Assembly (NCBI RefSeq): GCF_000429685.1
Contig: NZ_KE386940.1
Span: forward strand, 136,113-200,112
Source: Salibacterium aidingense DSM 18341
Lineage (GTDB): Bacteria; Bacillota; Bacilli; Bacillales; Marinococcaceae
Direction of reading: 5' to 3'
Length of the DNA stretch: 64,000 bases
Part shown: positions 50,053 to 58,915 of the stretch, piece by piece
Layout of the letters: each line of letters starts with the position of its first letter
How positions within the stretch are numbered: position 1 is the stretch's first letter
The notes under the pieces: generated by a model
Database searches by the model: none
Told to the model about the DNA's origin: nothing
Seen by the model: the letters and a program-made list of their open reading frames with translations, nothing else
Translations under genes and position numbers: made by a program

Positions 50053-52056
50053 ATGATGACTTTACCATTTAGACAAATACATTTGGATTTTCACACGTCC
50101 CCGTTCATTCCGGATGCAGGAGAAGATTTTGATGCGATCACTTTTGCAAAGACATTAAAGGATAGTTTTGTAAATTCCGTGACCGTATTTGCCAAGTGCC
50201 ATCATGGATATTCCTACTATTCCACAGAAGCCGGTATTAAGCACCCTTCTCTAAAAAGGGATCTGCTGGCTGAAATGATGAAAGCCTGTCACGCAGAGGG
50301 CCTCCGGGTCCCCGTTTACCTGTCGGTGGTTTGGGATGAGGCAGCTGCTGAAAAGACGAATTGGCGCCAAATCGACCGAAAGGGGCAACTGGTGGGGCGA
50401 AAACCGCTGAGTGCAGAGGATAATACGGAGGCTGCCGGCTGGAAATGGCTATGTATGAACAGTCCCTATATGGACTATCTGGAAAAACAAACGCTGGAAG
50501 TGGTAAAGAACTACGAGGCAGATGGTCTCTTTTTTGATATTGTTCATCAGACGCGGCCCGGCTGTGTCTGTCCTTATTGTCTGGAATCAATGAAAGAAAA
50601 ACAGTTGGATCTGCAAGTAGAAGCGGACTTGTACCACCATAGCCTGCGGACCGAACAAGAGGCGATGCAGCGGCTTGAGCAGGCTGTGCATCAGGTGAAG
50701 CCTGAGCTTCCGTTGTTTTTTAACGGAAGAGTGCGACTGGACTACAACATACAACGGGGAATACGTCAGGAACTGCCGTGGATGACTCATGTGGATATTG
50801 AATCGCTGCCGTCGGGATTATGGGGCTATAACCATTTTCCCCTGTATGCTTCGTTTTATAAAATACTTGATCAAGAGTTTGCCGGAATGACCGGCCGTTT
50901 CCATAAAATGTGGGGAGATTTTGGCAGTCTCAAAAACAAGGCCGCCTTGGAGTATGAATGTTTCCAAATGCTTGCTCACGGAGCCAAATGTGTAATCGGA
51001 GATCAGCTCCATCCACGTGGGAGATTGGATAATGAAACATATGAGCTGATCCGGAGTGTATATGAACAGGTATCGGAAAAAGAAGAGTGGTGCCGAGACG
51101 TGAAGCCCGTCGATGAAATCGGAGTGCTTGTATCCCAGCATTCGCCGGGAGTTGCAAACAGTCCGTCTAATTTTAGTGATGAAGGGGCCCTGCGCATGCT
51201 GATGGAGGAGCATCGGCTGTTCAGTTTTCTGGATGAAGCCTCGGATTTTTCCCCGTACTCTCTTATTATTGCCCCGGATGTTATCCCCTTCACTGAACGT
51301 TTAACAGAAAAGATCCAGGCCTTTCTTGATGATGGTGGAAAATTACTTTTTTCCCATCAGGCCGGATTAAACGAAAAAGGGATGTGGGAGATAGGGGGCG
51401 GTGTAATCTATGAAGGAGAGCTTCCCTTCTCTCCTGATTATATAAAGCTTTCCGAGGCATTTGATTCATTGTCTGCTATGCCGCAGGTGTTTTATGAAGA
51501 AGGGAGCCGGGTGAAGGCGGTAGAAGGAGCCCGGGTACCTGCCTGTGTGTATGAACCATATTTCAACCGCGGCAGAGATATGTACATGTCTCATTTTCAT
51601 ACGCCGGTCTCCCATCGATCGGAGAATCCTGCAATGGTTCAGACCGAACAAACGATATATCTGGCTCATCCTGTGTTTGCCGCTTACCGGAAGCATGGGA
51701 ATCTCGCTTACAAACAACTGGTCGACCGTTGTTTAGCTGAACTTCTGCCGGAACCGTTAATCGAGACAAATCTGCCTTCCACAGCCCAGGTGACAATGAA
51801 TGCGCAGCCGGCAGAAGAACGCTGGGTTCTCCACTTTCTTCACTATGTACATCAGCGGCGGGCGGAGGGGATAGATGTAATTGAGGAGGTTCTGCCGCTT
51901 TATGCTGTAACGGTATCTCTGCGTTTGAAGAGTGCTCCGCAGCAGGTTTATATGGCTCCTACAAGAGTGAAGCTGGATTTTTCCTTTCAAGAAGGAGTGC
52001 TTACTTTTACCGTACCGGAAATCAGGGGTCATCAGATGGCTGTCATTCAATTTTAG
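50053..52056 (+). CDS. GHL6-type glycoside hydrolase
   Basis: The 667-residue protein begins with the hypothetical glycosyl hydrolase 6 (GHL6) barrel: RQIHLDFHTSPFIPDAGEDF, VNSVTVFAKCHHGYSYY, YLSVVWDE and GLFFDIVHQT with a likely catalytic aspartate. A beta-galactosidase-trimerisation-like domain follows at about 360-470 (EIGVLVSQHSPG, SLIIAPDVIPF). There is no signal peptide, so it would act on imported oligosaccharides. Related proteins are annotated as fucosidase- or galactosidase-like; the substrate is unknown. It leads a group with an aldo/keto reductase and a HAD phosphatase. Confidence 0.8.
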   Translation: MMTLPFRQIHLDFHTSPFIPDAGEDFDAITFAKTLKDSFVNSVTVFAKCHHGYSYYSTEAGIKHPSLKRDLLAEMMKACHAEGLRVPVYLSVVWDEAAAEKTNWRQIDRKGQLVGRKPLSAEDNTEAAGWKWLCMNSPYMDYLEKQTLEVVKNYEADGLFFDIVHQTRPGCVCPYCLESMKEKQLDLQVEADLYHHSLRTEQEAMQRLEQAVHQVKPELPLFFNGRVRLDYNIQRGIRQELPWMTHVDIESLPSGLWGYNHFPLYASFYKILDQEFAGMTGRFHKMWGDFGSLKNKAALEYECFQMLAHGAKCVIGDQLHPRGRLDNETYELIRSVYEQVSEKEEWCRDVKPVDEIGVLVSQHSPGVANSPSNFSDEGALRMLMEEHRLFSFLDEASDFSPYSLIIAPDVIPFTERLTEKIQAFLDDGGKLLFSHQAGLNEKGMWEIGGGVIYEGELPFSPDYIKLSEAFDSLSAMPQVFYEEGSRVKAVEGARVPACVYEPYFNRGRDMYMSHFHTPVSHRSENPAMVQTEQTIYLAHPVFAAYRKHGNLAYKQLVDRCLAELLPEPLIETNLPSTAQVTMNAQPAEERWVLHFLHYVHQRRAEGIDVIEEVLPLYAVTVSLRLKSAPQQVYMAPTRVKLDFSFQEGVLTFTVPEIRGHQMAVIQF

Positions 52057-52100
52057 CATCCCGTATAATAGAACTACATGCGGAAGAAAGGAGTCTTTAT

Positions 52101-53018
52101 ATGAAATATCGTACATTAGGCAAAACAGGCATGGAAGTTTCGGTCATCGGCCTTGGCACCTGGCAGTTCGGCGGAGAATGGGGCAGGGATTACACCCAGC
52201 CGGAGGTGGATGCCATTTTTGATAAAGCTAGAGAAACAGGAATAAATTTGATTGATACCGCTGAATGTTACGGGGATCATTTGTCGGAGAAGTTTATCGG
52301 CCGCGCCATTGAGCAGGACAGGGAAAATTGGGTGCTGGCGACGAAATTTGGGCATAAATTTCATGATTTGTACGAACGAACCCGCCATTTTCAGGCAGAT
52401 GAGGTACGGCAGCAGCTGGAAGATTCCCTGCGGGCCCTACGTACGGACTACATTGATTTGTACCAGCTTCATTCCGGTGTCGGCGAGGAATTTGATAATG
52501 ATGAGCTTTGGACGATGCTCGATAAGCAGAAGCAGGAAGGCAAAATCCGTCATATTGGATTGTCCATCGGCAAAAAAGAAGACAGCTATCAGACAAAAAA
52601 GGCAACAGATGTTGGAGCTGAATCGATTCAGGTCGTTTATAACCGGCTGGACCGATCGCCGGAGGAAGAAGTCTTTCCTTCCTGTGAAGAACAGAACCTC
52701 GGCGTTCTCGCCCGGGTTCCGATGGCAAGCGGTTATTTAAGCGGAAAATATAAGCCGGGCGCCACCTTTGCGGACAATGATGTGCGGCACCGCCATGATC
52801 AGGAAGAAACCCGCCGGAAGCTGGAAACGGTAGCGGAACTGGAGAAAAATGAAGTACCGGAAGGAGTCCCGATGGCACAATGGGCACTGGCCTGGTGTCT
52901 GAAGCATGACGCAGTCACCTGCGTGATCCCAGGCTGTAAGAACCCGGAGCAGGTTGCCTCAAATGCGGCAGCTGCAGAGCTTGATATGGTGAGTGGCAGT
53001 CACCCTCAGTCCGTTTGA
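52101..53018 (+). CDS. Aldo/keto reductase
   Basis: A 305-residue AKR barrel. The catalytic tetrad is visible: aspartate and tyrosine in NLIDTAECYG, lysine in ATKFGH and histidine in YQLHSG. It reduces aldehydes or ketones, often sugars, with NADPH. AGAAAGGAG precedes the ATG. It lies 44 bases after the glycosidase and 15 bases before the HAD gene, so the three may act in one sugar route. Confidence 0.88.
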   Translation: MKYRTLGKTGMEVSVIGLGTWQFGGEWGRDYTQPEVDAIFDKARETGINLIDTAECYGDHLSEKFIGRAIEQDRENWVLATKFGHKFHDLYERTRHFQADEVRQQLEDSLRALRTDYIDLYQLHSGVGEEFDNDELWTMLDKQKQEGKIRHIGLSIGKKEDSYQTKKATDVGAESIQVVYNRLDRSPEEEVFPSCEEQNLGVLARVPMASGYLSGKYKPGATFADNDVRHRHDQEETRRKLETVAELEKNEVPEGVPMAQWALAWCLKHDAVTCVIPGCKNPEQVASNAAAAELDMVSGSHPQSV

Positions 53019-53033
53019 TATGGAGGAGGATAT

Positions 53034-53681
53034 ATGAAAGCTCTTATTTTTGACTTTGACGGCTTGATTATGGATACGGAAACACGGCAGTATGAAGTGC
53101 TGCAGGAATTATTTGCCGAACATGGCAGTGAGCTTCCGCTGCACGTCTGGCAGCAGGAAATCGGAACGTCGACCGGTTTTTCGCCCGTTGATTACCTGTT
53201 TTCTCAAACCGGGCGTTCTGTAGAAGCGGAAGCGTTTAATCAGCAGCTGGAGCAGCGTTTTCTGGAGAGACTCGCGCAGGAGTCGGCGCGGCCGGGGGTG
53301 AAGAGCTATTTGACAGAAGCGAAGAAACAGGGACTCCTCCTTGGCCTGGCGTCGAGCTCCAGCTATGAATGGGTTTCTACACATCTGCGGAATCTGCGGC
53401 TTATGGATTACTTTTCTTGTATCCGGACCTCCAATGACGTGGATCATGTGAAGCCGGATCCCGCTTTGTATGTACAGACTGCTGCCTGTCTCGGTGTACG
53501 GGCAGAGGAATGTCTGGTATTTGAAGATTCAGCGAACGGTGCACTGGCAGCAGCGCGTGCGGGGATGCGCTGTGTGATTGTGCCAAATCAAGTAACGGCT
53601 GATTTAGAATTTGGGAAGGTGGAGCGGCGGATCGTTTCGATGGAAGAAGTGCCGCTTGCTTCGCTGCTTAAGGATTTATAA
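53034..53681 (+). CDS. HAD-superfamily phosphatase
   Basis: The 215-residue protein has HAD motif I as FDFDGLIMDTE, motif II in LASSSS, the motif III lysine in HVKPDPALY and motif IV in VFEDSANG. It belongs to the beta-phosphoglucomutase-like group (YhcW type), acting on small phosphorylated sugars. TGGAGGAGG precedes the ATG. It ends the glycosidase operon just before a strong terminator. Confidence 0.87.
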   Translation: MKALIFDFDGLIMDTETRQYEVLQELFAEHGSELPLHVWQQEIGTSTGFSPVDYLFSQTGRSVEAEAFNQQLEQRFLERLAQESARPGVKSYLTEAKKQGLLLGLASSSSYEWVSTHLRNLRLMDYFSCIRTSNDVDHVKPDPALYVQTAACLGVRAEECLVFEDSANGALAAARAGMRCVIVPNQVTADLEFGKVERRIVSMEEVPLASLLKDL

Positions 53682-53708
53682 CCTGCTGCTTCATGCAGCA
53701 GGTTTTTT
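53680..53708 (+). terminator. Terminator of the glycosidase operon
   Basis: AACCTGCTGC (53680-53689) pairs perfectly with GCAGCAGGTT (53695-53704), followed by a T run. Confidence 0.9.
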
Positions 53709-54064
53709 GTGCCTATCGTGCTAAACGATTTGTCCAATATCTCAGGATACCAGACTTTTTTTGGTAAAAAAAAGTGAACATTGGTTTGTAAATAAAGTTA
53801 TCAGACAAAACAGGGAAGCTGCCCGTGGAAATTGTCCATCCATTATATTCTGATAGTGGACATGTTGAACAAAAACTTGTCCCGTTCTATGCTGGATTGT
53901 TTTTTAGAGCGGCATGTTAAGATCACTTTTACTGGCAGCGAAGAAAAAGTCATGGGTAAAAGTCAGGTGAGGGTTACTTTTCATGTGTTTATCAACAAAT
54001 GTAATGGTTAGAAACAGGATAGCGTTACAATGGAGGCTGAGGAATGGAAATGTGACGTTAAGGA

Positions 54065-54090
54065 GGAGCTTCCGGAAGCTCCTTTTATTT
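54065..54090 (+). terminator. Terminator-like palindrome without an obvious upstream gene
   Basis: An 18-base perfect palindrome of two 9-base halves is followed by TTTTATTT. It may end a small RNA or a lost gene. Confidence 0.5.
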
Positions 54091-54139
54091 ACGAACCCTA
54101 AACTTCATTCTATAATATGCATATAAATTACATATTATA
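54088..54139 (+). promoter_or_regulatory. Promoter and possible operator of the YbaN-like gene
   Basis: TTTACG (54088-54093) and TATAAT (54111-54116) are 17 bases apart. The -10 is also the left arm of a 9-bp inverted repeat, TATAATATG (54111-54119) and CATATTATA (54131-54139), a candidate repressor site. Confidence 0.45.
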
Positions 54140-54151
54140 AGGGGCGGCGTT

Positions 54152-54526
54152 ATGTTCCGACAGACGAAGAAAGCTTTATTCATTATCGGCGGATCAACCG
54201 CACTTATGCTCGGCATCATCGGCATCGTGCTGCCGCTTTTGCCGACGACGCCGTTTTTACTGCTGGCAGCCTGGTGTTATGCGAAATCATCAGAAACCCT
54301 ATATGATCGTCTGCTCGCTTCTAAATGGCTGGGTACATACATTAAACATTTTAGAGAAGAGCGTGCGCTTCCGCTGAAGACTAAATGGACAGCGGTGCTT
54401 GTATTGTGGGGAAGTTCGTTGTATTCCATCCTATTTCTTGTTCCTCTTCTGGTTGTCCAAATCCTTCTGTTCTGTGTGGTTGTTTCTATTACGTATTTTA
54501 TTTTTTCATTGAATACGTTACGCTGA
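54152..54526 (+). CDS. YbaN/DUF454 family inner-membrane protein
   Basis: The 124-residue protein has the DUF454 signature GIIGIVLPLLPTTPFLLLAAWC near the N-terminus, followed by a short charged loop and two further hydrophobic segments at the C-terminus. The function of YbaN is unknown. AAGGGG precedes the ATG. It lies 73 bases upstream of a Gfo/Idh oxidoreductase. Confidence 0.88.
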   Translation: MFRQTKKALFIIGGSTALMLGIIGIVLPLLPTTPFLLLAAWCYAKSSETLYDRLLASKWLGTYIKHFREERALPLKTKWTAVLVLWGSSLYSILFLVPLLVVQILLFCVVVSITYFIFSLNTLR

Positions 54527-54599
54527 AAACAGAAGCACTCCATATATGATACAATAAAAAAAGGACAAGAAATCAGGCGGTCGAAGGAGGTAGGATGCC

Positions 54600-55583
54600 A
54601 TGAACGTTGCCACGATCGGTACGAATTGGATTACGCAAGCTTTTATTGAAGCGGCAGGCGAGGTGGAGGACTTCCATTTATACGCAGTGTATTCAAGAGA
54701 GGAAGAAAGGGCCCGGGCATTTGCTGCAACCACCCAAGCCGATACATATTACGCGGATCTGGATGCAATGTTCCATGATAAGAACATTGACGCCGTGTAT
54801 GTAGCCAGCCCGACCCGTTACCATGCCGAGCAGGCAATGGCGGCGATGGAACAGGGGAAACATGTTCTATGCGAAAAACCGCTGTGCAGTAATGAACGGG
54901 AAGCACAGCGTTTAATTGACACGGCTCGGCGTCATAACGTCGTGTTGATGGAGGCGGTGAAGAACTTATACACGCCGGGATTTACAGCGGTCCAACAATG
55001 GCTTCCTAAAATTGGAACGGTACGGAAGGCACTGATTAGTTTCTGCCAGTATTCGAGCCGGTACGACGCCTACCTGAACGGAGAAGTGCTGAACGCATTT
55101 AAACCATCCCTTTCTAATGGGGCCACAATGGATATTGGCGTATACTGCCTTCATCCCCTCCAGTATTTGTTCGGGGAACCGAGGCAGGTGAAAGCGGCCG
55201 GCTATGTCCTTGAAAGCGGCGTAGATGGAGAAACCAATGTTCTGCTTTCCTATGATAATATGGATGCGATGGCTTCTTATTCCAAAATCACGGCATCCCG
55301 GAGTGCCAGTGAAATTCAGGGAGAGAAAGGAACCCTGTATATCGAAACCATACATCAGCCGCAGAAAGTGACCTTTGTGTCGGTGAAGGGAGAAACGGAA
55401 GAGGCGGACATTCAGCAGGAAAAACCAGATATGTATTATGAAGCGGCCTATTTTATCGAGGCTTGTTTAAAGAACGATACAACAACATTAAATTGGCACA
55501 ATTCGCAAATGGTCATGCGTCAGACGGATCAGATCCGGAAGGACCTGGGTGTCGTATTTGAGGCGGACCGGGCGTTGACGTGA
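54600..55583 (+). CDS. Gfo/Idh/MocA oxidoreductase (YulF-like)
   Basis: A 327-residue NAD(P)-dependent oxidoreductase: IGTNWITQAFIEAA cofactor region, VYVASPTRYH, the LCEKPL catalytic lysine motif and the GVYCLHPLQYLFGEP block. The order resembles B. subtilis YulF. Substrate unknown, probably a sugar or polyol. GAAGGAGGT precedes the ATG by 11 bases. A terminator follows. Confidence 0.83.
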   Translation: MNVATIGTNWITQAFIEAAGEVEDFHLYAVYSREEERARAFAATTQADTYYADLDAMFHDKNIDAVYVASPTRYHAEQAMAAMEQGKHVLCEKPLCSNEREAQRLIDTARRHNVVLMEAVKNLYTPGFTAVQQWLPKIGTVRKALISFCQYSSRYDAYLNGEVLNAFKPSLSNGATMDIGVYCLHPLQYLFGEPRQVKAAGYVLESGVDGETNVLLSYDNMDAMASYSKITASRSASEIQGEKGTLYIETIHQPQKVTFVSVKGETEEADIQQEKPDMYYEAAYFIEACLKNDTTTLNWHNSQMVMRQTDQIRKDLGVVFEADRALT

Positions 55584-55589
55584 CGAAAG

Positions 55590-55623
55590 AAGAAGCAGTC
55601 CCATCGAAAGGCTGCTTCTTTTT
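55590..55623 (+). terminator. Terminator of the YulF-like gene
   Basis: AAGAAGCAG (55590-55598) pairs with CTGCTTCTT (55612-55620), followed by Ts. Confidence 0.82.
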
Positions 55624-55658
55624 GTACGATTTTACAAATAGAAGGAGGGCTCCACAGA

Positions 55659-57056
55659 ATGAAATCGATGGAATGTACCGTAACCGATGGAAAAAAACAA
55701 ATTGTTGTTCAGCCGGCGGCAATGACGGTGTTTCTTCAGAATAAGATGGTAGAAGCCTATGATGCGAAAGGCAGCGTCTATTATTTGGTCTTCTTTAAAA
55801 ACGAGTATTTAACGACATGGAAAGCGGAAAGTCTCCGGCGCCGCTCCTTTTTGGAAAAAGCCTGCAAATATGGAGTTGTCTATCAGTCTCCTCACCCTTT
55901 TATACGTGAAGTTCTATCCTCTCAAACCTCATATCATAAGCGGAGTCTCAGCCAGCTTCGTGGAAAATTCCAAGGCCAGCATACTACGCAGGAAACGGCC
56001 CTGATGCTCACCTTCTTTGATGCATTTGTTTCCAAAAAAGAATTGTTTAAAGAGATTCAGTCCTTCTATTATCAGCACCGCCGCAGCGGCCAGTTATTTC
56101 TCGGCTACCGCATTATACGTCTGCTCCAGGATTTCACGCCAAAACACAGCTGGGTCAAACAAATGGCTAATGATATGGAATTTTCTTCGTTCAAAGATTT
56201 GTATCAGCGGTCCGCTCCGGAATTGTGGGAGAAGGATCCAATTTATATGGAAAAAGCTCACTTTTATGCCAGAAAGAACCCTGAGAATACGACTCGTTTA
56301 CTCCAGTTTTTAAAGGAAGAAAAACGCTGGGCGGAAACATTTTCTCTTATGGTCGATCTAATTTCAAGATATAACGCAGAGGCTTATTACAAGGAACTGC
56401 TGCAGTGGTTGAAATTGTATTATGACAAAGAAGAGCAGCTGGCTGTTTTAGAGGATCTGTATGATAGAGCACCCTCGATCAAGCGTCTTCAGGAAGATCT
56501 GCTCGAAATGTACCTGACTGAAAATAAACTGGAAGATGCTTTAATCCTTATAAAACGCCATCACCTCGCCCTCGAAGGAAAGAACGAAGCCGCGCTGGAA
56601 AACATGCTGGAAACAATGGATCTGCGTACCGGTTCGATTCCATTGGATGAATTGAGCACCTACATTGTCCCTCTTTATGAGACGCAGCCGCAAAAAGCGG
56701 AAAAAATTCTTCAAAAGTGTGTCCATCAACTGCTTTCCGACCGCACGATACAGGACATTATGAATTGGCTCGCACCAGTCCGTGAAAAATATCAGAGCTC
56801 TCCCACGGTGAAACAGATGGATAAAATGAAAAAGCTGCGGGAAGATCCTGACAAGCAGCGGGAATTGGGGGAAATGCTGTATGAATTCAACCAGCTCGAC
56901 CAGGCGATTGAGTGCTTCAGCTGGGAAATGGAGCTGAATACAACGGATCCCGAACCCGTCCGCTGGCTCTCAAAAATATATCTGGACCTCGGCAAAGAAG
57001 CCGAATCGAAAGCGTACCAGGATTTGTACCGGAAAATGCAGAAAGCTAATGCTTAG
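55659..57056 (+). CDS. Helical-repeat protein, unknown
   Basis: A 465-residue cytoplasmic protein without signal or membrane segment. The N-terminal 60 residues look like a small beta domain (VVQPAAMTVFLQNKMVEAYD). The rest is helical, with TPR-like blocks most evident at 395-455 (LGEMLYEFNQLDQAIECFSW, then EPVRWLSKIYLDLGKEAE). I do not recognise the family. GAAGGAGGG precedes the ATG. It is a single gene closed by an inverted repeat. Confidence 0.65.
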   Translation: MKSMECTVTDGKKQIVVQPAAMTVFLQNKMVEAYDAKGSVYYLVFFKNEYLTTWKAESLRRRSFLEKACKYGVVYQSPHPFIREVLSSQTSYHKRSLSQLRGKFQGQHTTQETALMLTFFDAFVSKKELFKEIQSFYYQHRRSGQLFLGYRIIRLLQDFTPKHSWVKQMANDMEFSSFKDLYQRSAPELWEKDPIYMEKAHFYARKNPENTTRLLQFLKEEKRWAETFSLMVDLISRYNAEAYYKELLQWLKLYYDKEEQLAVLEDLYDRAPSIKRLQEDLLEMYLTENKLEDALILIKRHHLALEGKNEAALENMLETMDLRTGSIPLDELSTYIVPLYETQPQKAEKILQKCVHQLLSDRTIQDIMNWLAPVREKYQSSPTVKQMDKMKKLREDPDKQRELGEMLYEFNQLDQAIECFSWEMELNTTDPEPVRWLSKIYLDLGKEAESKAYQDLYRKMQKANA

Positions 57057-57066
57057 TAAAAGTTGA

Positions 57067-57104
57067 ACCGGCCCGTAAAGTGTTGAAAAGCTTTACGGGC
57101 CGGT
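57067..57104. terminator. Inverted repeat ending the helical-repeat gene
   Basis: ACCGGCCCGTAAAG (57067-57080) and CTTTACGGGCCGGT (57091-57104) form a 14-bp perfect stem. The T run is poor on the plus strand. Confidence 0.7.
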
Positions 57105-57540
57105 CTTCTGCGGGCCCTTGGTAATTCCTCCGCCAAAAAGAATAGGCCCATTTCTCAGAGGCCTTCCCGGACAAAAGGGGCGTGAACTGTCCCCTCTGAC
57201 AAAAAGCCGAGCTCAAAGCTGGAATGTGGACATTTTCTGAAGTCAAATGTCCATAACCCTTAGGTAGTGGACAAAATGTGGGAAAAGGGTGTTTAAAATG
57301 TCTGGAACCAGCGAGTATTGGACATTTTTACAAGACAGGCTGGGAAAATGGTCCACTATCTTCATTTTTCGAACATTTTCAGATCGATTATGTCTCCAAT
57401 TGACGAAAAGATGACACCAGGACGGTTCTCAAGCAAAACGTTAAAAATAAAGCAGTACGACAGCGGAGCAAGTCCCACTCCGCTGCGTTTTTTTTGCTGA
57501 CATTTTATCATGAGTGAATCAATCGCAAATGTTATTTTTC
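57105..57540. other. Intergenic region with TGGACA repeats
   Basis: No gene is seen. The element around 57221-57340 contains TGGACATTT/AAATGTCCA as an inverted repeat (57227-57253) and further TGGACA copies at about 57268 and 57318. A clear terminator lies at 57461-57495. Since no frame ends there, an untranslated RNA between about 57340 and 57495 is possible. Confidence 0.45.
57461..57495 (+). terminator. Terminator with no obvious upstream gene
   Basis: CAGCGGAG (57461-57468) pairs with CTCCGCTG (57478-57485), followed by CGTTTTTTTT. Confidence 0.8.
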
Positions 57541-57543
57541 TTC

Positions 57544-57600
57544 TTTACAAATAAATAAGAATCATCTATACTAAATTCTGTATTAATAAAAATAATACAG
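57544..57600 (+). promoter_or_regulatory. Promoter and YtrA-type operator of the GntR-ABC operon
   Basis: TTTACA (57544-57549) and TATACT (57567-57572) are 17 bases apart. Directly downstream, CTGTATTA (57578-57585) and TAATACAG (57593-57600) form a perfect inverted repeat, placed to let the GntR regulator repress its own operon. Confidence 0.75.
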
Positions 57601-57636
57601 ATGATACAGAAAACGTCAAGCGGAGGAGGGGATGTC

Positions 57637-58047
57637 TTGTTTGAGCTTGATGTTCGCAGCCGGAAGCCGATATATGAACAGCTGATTGACAATATCAAAG
57701 AGCTGATTGTGACACGTGTGCTGCAGCCGGATGAGAAACTGCCGTCAGTGCGCCATGTGTCCAAGGAACTGACGATCAACCCGAATACGATTCAGAAAGC
57801 CTACCGCGAGCTGGAACGGCAGGGGTTTGTCTATTCGGCAAGCAGAAAGGGGTATTTTGTGGCACCCATTGACTGGATTTCAAATCAAGGGAAACTGGAG
57901 GAAATGAAAGAGCAGTTTCAGCCGCTGCTCAAAGAAGCGATTTATATGGGATTAACAAAAAAGGAATTAATACGCTGGTTTGAGGAAGCAGAGAAGGAAG
58001 GAGGAGAAGCCGGTGATTCAGGTCCGGAATCTGACCAAAACATTTGA
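57637..58047 (+). CDS. GntR regulator, YtrA subfamily
   Basis: A 136-residue regulator: a GntR winged helix at 1-70 (SRKPIYEQLIDNIKELIVTR, LPSVRHVSKELTINPNTIQK, RELERQGFVYSASRKGYFV) and the short helical tail typical of YtrA-type proteins. Such regulators usually repress adjacent ABC transporters. TTG at 57637 is the start, 6 bases after GGAGGAGGGG; an in-frame ATG at 57601 lacks a site and overlaps the operator edge. It overlaps the ATPase gene by 35 bases. Confidence 0.87.
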   Translation: MFELDVRSRKPIYEQLIDNIKELIVTRVLQPDEKLPSVRHVSKELTINPNTIQKAYRELERQGFVYSASRKGYFVAPIDWISNQGKLEEMKEQFQPLLKEAIYMGLTKKELIRWFEEAEKEGGEAGDSGPESDQNI

Positions 58048-58915
58048 AAAAGAAATCGCTGTAGAGAATTTGAATCTTACCGTTCAGCAGGGATCCATTT
58101 ACGGGCTGCTTGGTTCCAACGGTGCAGGAAAGACCACGCTTCTGAAAATACTCGCCGGCATTTACCGTCCCGATCATGGCAGTGTACATATTAACGAACA
58201 GCCTATCTATGAAAATGTACCGCTTAAGCAGGATGTCGTATTCATTCCGGATAATCCATATTTTCTGCCGCAGGCCACGATTAAGCAGATGGCCGCTTAT
58301 TACCGCTCTTTTTATCCGAACTGGAACGAACAGCGCTATGAAAAACTGCAGGAGGTATTCCAGATTGATCCAAAGCGGAAAATCCAGCGGCTCTCCAAGG
58401 GAATGAAACGACAGGTGGCATTCTGGCTGTCGCTTGCTACGATGCCGGAGGTTCTTATTCTAGACGAACCAATTGACGGCCTCGATCCGGTCATGCGCCA
58501 GAAAATCAAAAATCTGCTGTTTCAGGATATTGCCGAGAGGGAGCTGACAGTCATTATATCCTCCCACAATCTGCGGGAAATCGAAGATATCTGTGACCAT
58601 GTCGGCATTATGCATGAAGGCACACTCCGTATTGAAAAAGAACTCGATGAATTAAAATCGGATACCCACAAAGTCCAGGCTGCTTTTGAATCAGAAGAAA
58701 CAAAAGATAAGATGGCAGCCGGCTTGAATATTCTTCATGAAGAAAAACGGGGCAGTGTCTACCTCTTTATCGTCAGAGGAGATAGAAAAGAGATTGAACG
58801 AAAAGTCCGGCCGTACCAGCCGCTTGTTTTTGACATGCTGCCGCTGACGCTGGAGGAGATATTCATTTATGAGATGGGAGGCATCGGCTATGAAATCGAA
58901 AATGTCCTTCTTTAA
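58013..58915 (+). CDS. ABC transporter ATP-binding protein (YtrB-like)
   Basis: The 300-residue ATPase has Walker A GSNGAGKTT, signature LSKGMKRQV, Walker B EVLILDEP and an H-loop SSH, plus a C-terminal extension of about 80 residues. GTG at 58013 (VIQVRNLTK) is the likely start, 7 bases after GAAGGAGGAG; an ATG at 57980 has no site. It overlaps both neighbours, consistent with coupled translation in the YtrA-type operon. The cargo is unknown; some family members respond to cell-wall antibiotics. Confidence 0.88.
   Translation: MIQVRNLTKTFEKEIAVENLNLTVQQGSIYGLLGSNGAGKTTLLKILAGIYRPDHGSVHINEQPIYENVPLKQDVVFIPDNPYFLPQATIKQMAAYYRSFYPNWNEQRYEKLQEVFQIDPKRKIQRLSKGMKRQVAFWLSLATMPEVLILDEPIDGLDPVMRQKIKNLLFQDIAERELTVIISSHNLREIEDICDHVGIMHEGTLRIEKELDELKSDTHKVQAAFESEETKDKMAAGLNILHEEKRGSVYLFIVRGDRKEIERKVRPYQPLVFDMLPLTLEEIFIYEMGGIGYEIENVLL

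Larger units (their letters stand above)
53709..54150. other. Intergenic region with hairpins and a palindrome
   Basis: No gene of normal size is seen. A TGTCCA...TGGACA inverted repeat lies near 53838-53868. GGAGCTTCC|GGAAGCTCC (54065-54082) followed by TTTTATTT is a terminator-like palindrome, although no gene obviously ends there. A promoter (TTTACG, 17 bases, TATAAT at 54088-54116) and a TATAATATG...CATATTATA palindrome (54111-54139) precede the YbaN-like gene. Confidence 0.5.

Noticed and set aside
57221-57340. Possible CRISPR array from repeated TGGACA
   Set aside because: The repeats are short, unevenly spaced and in both orientations; no spacers of constant length and no cas genes.
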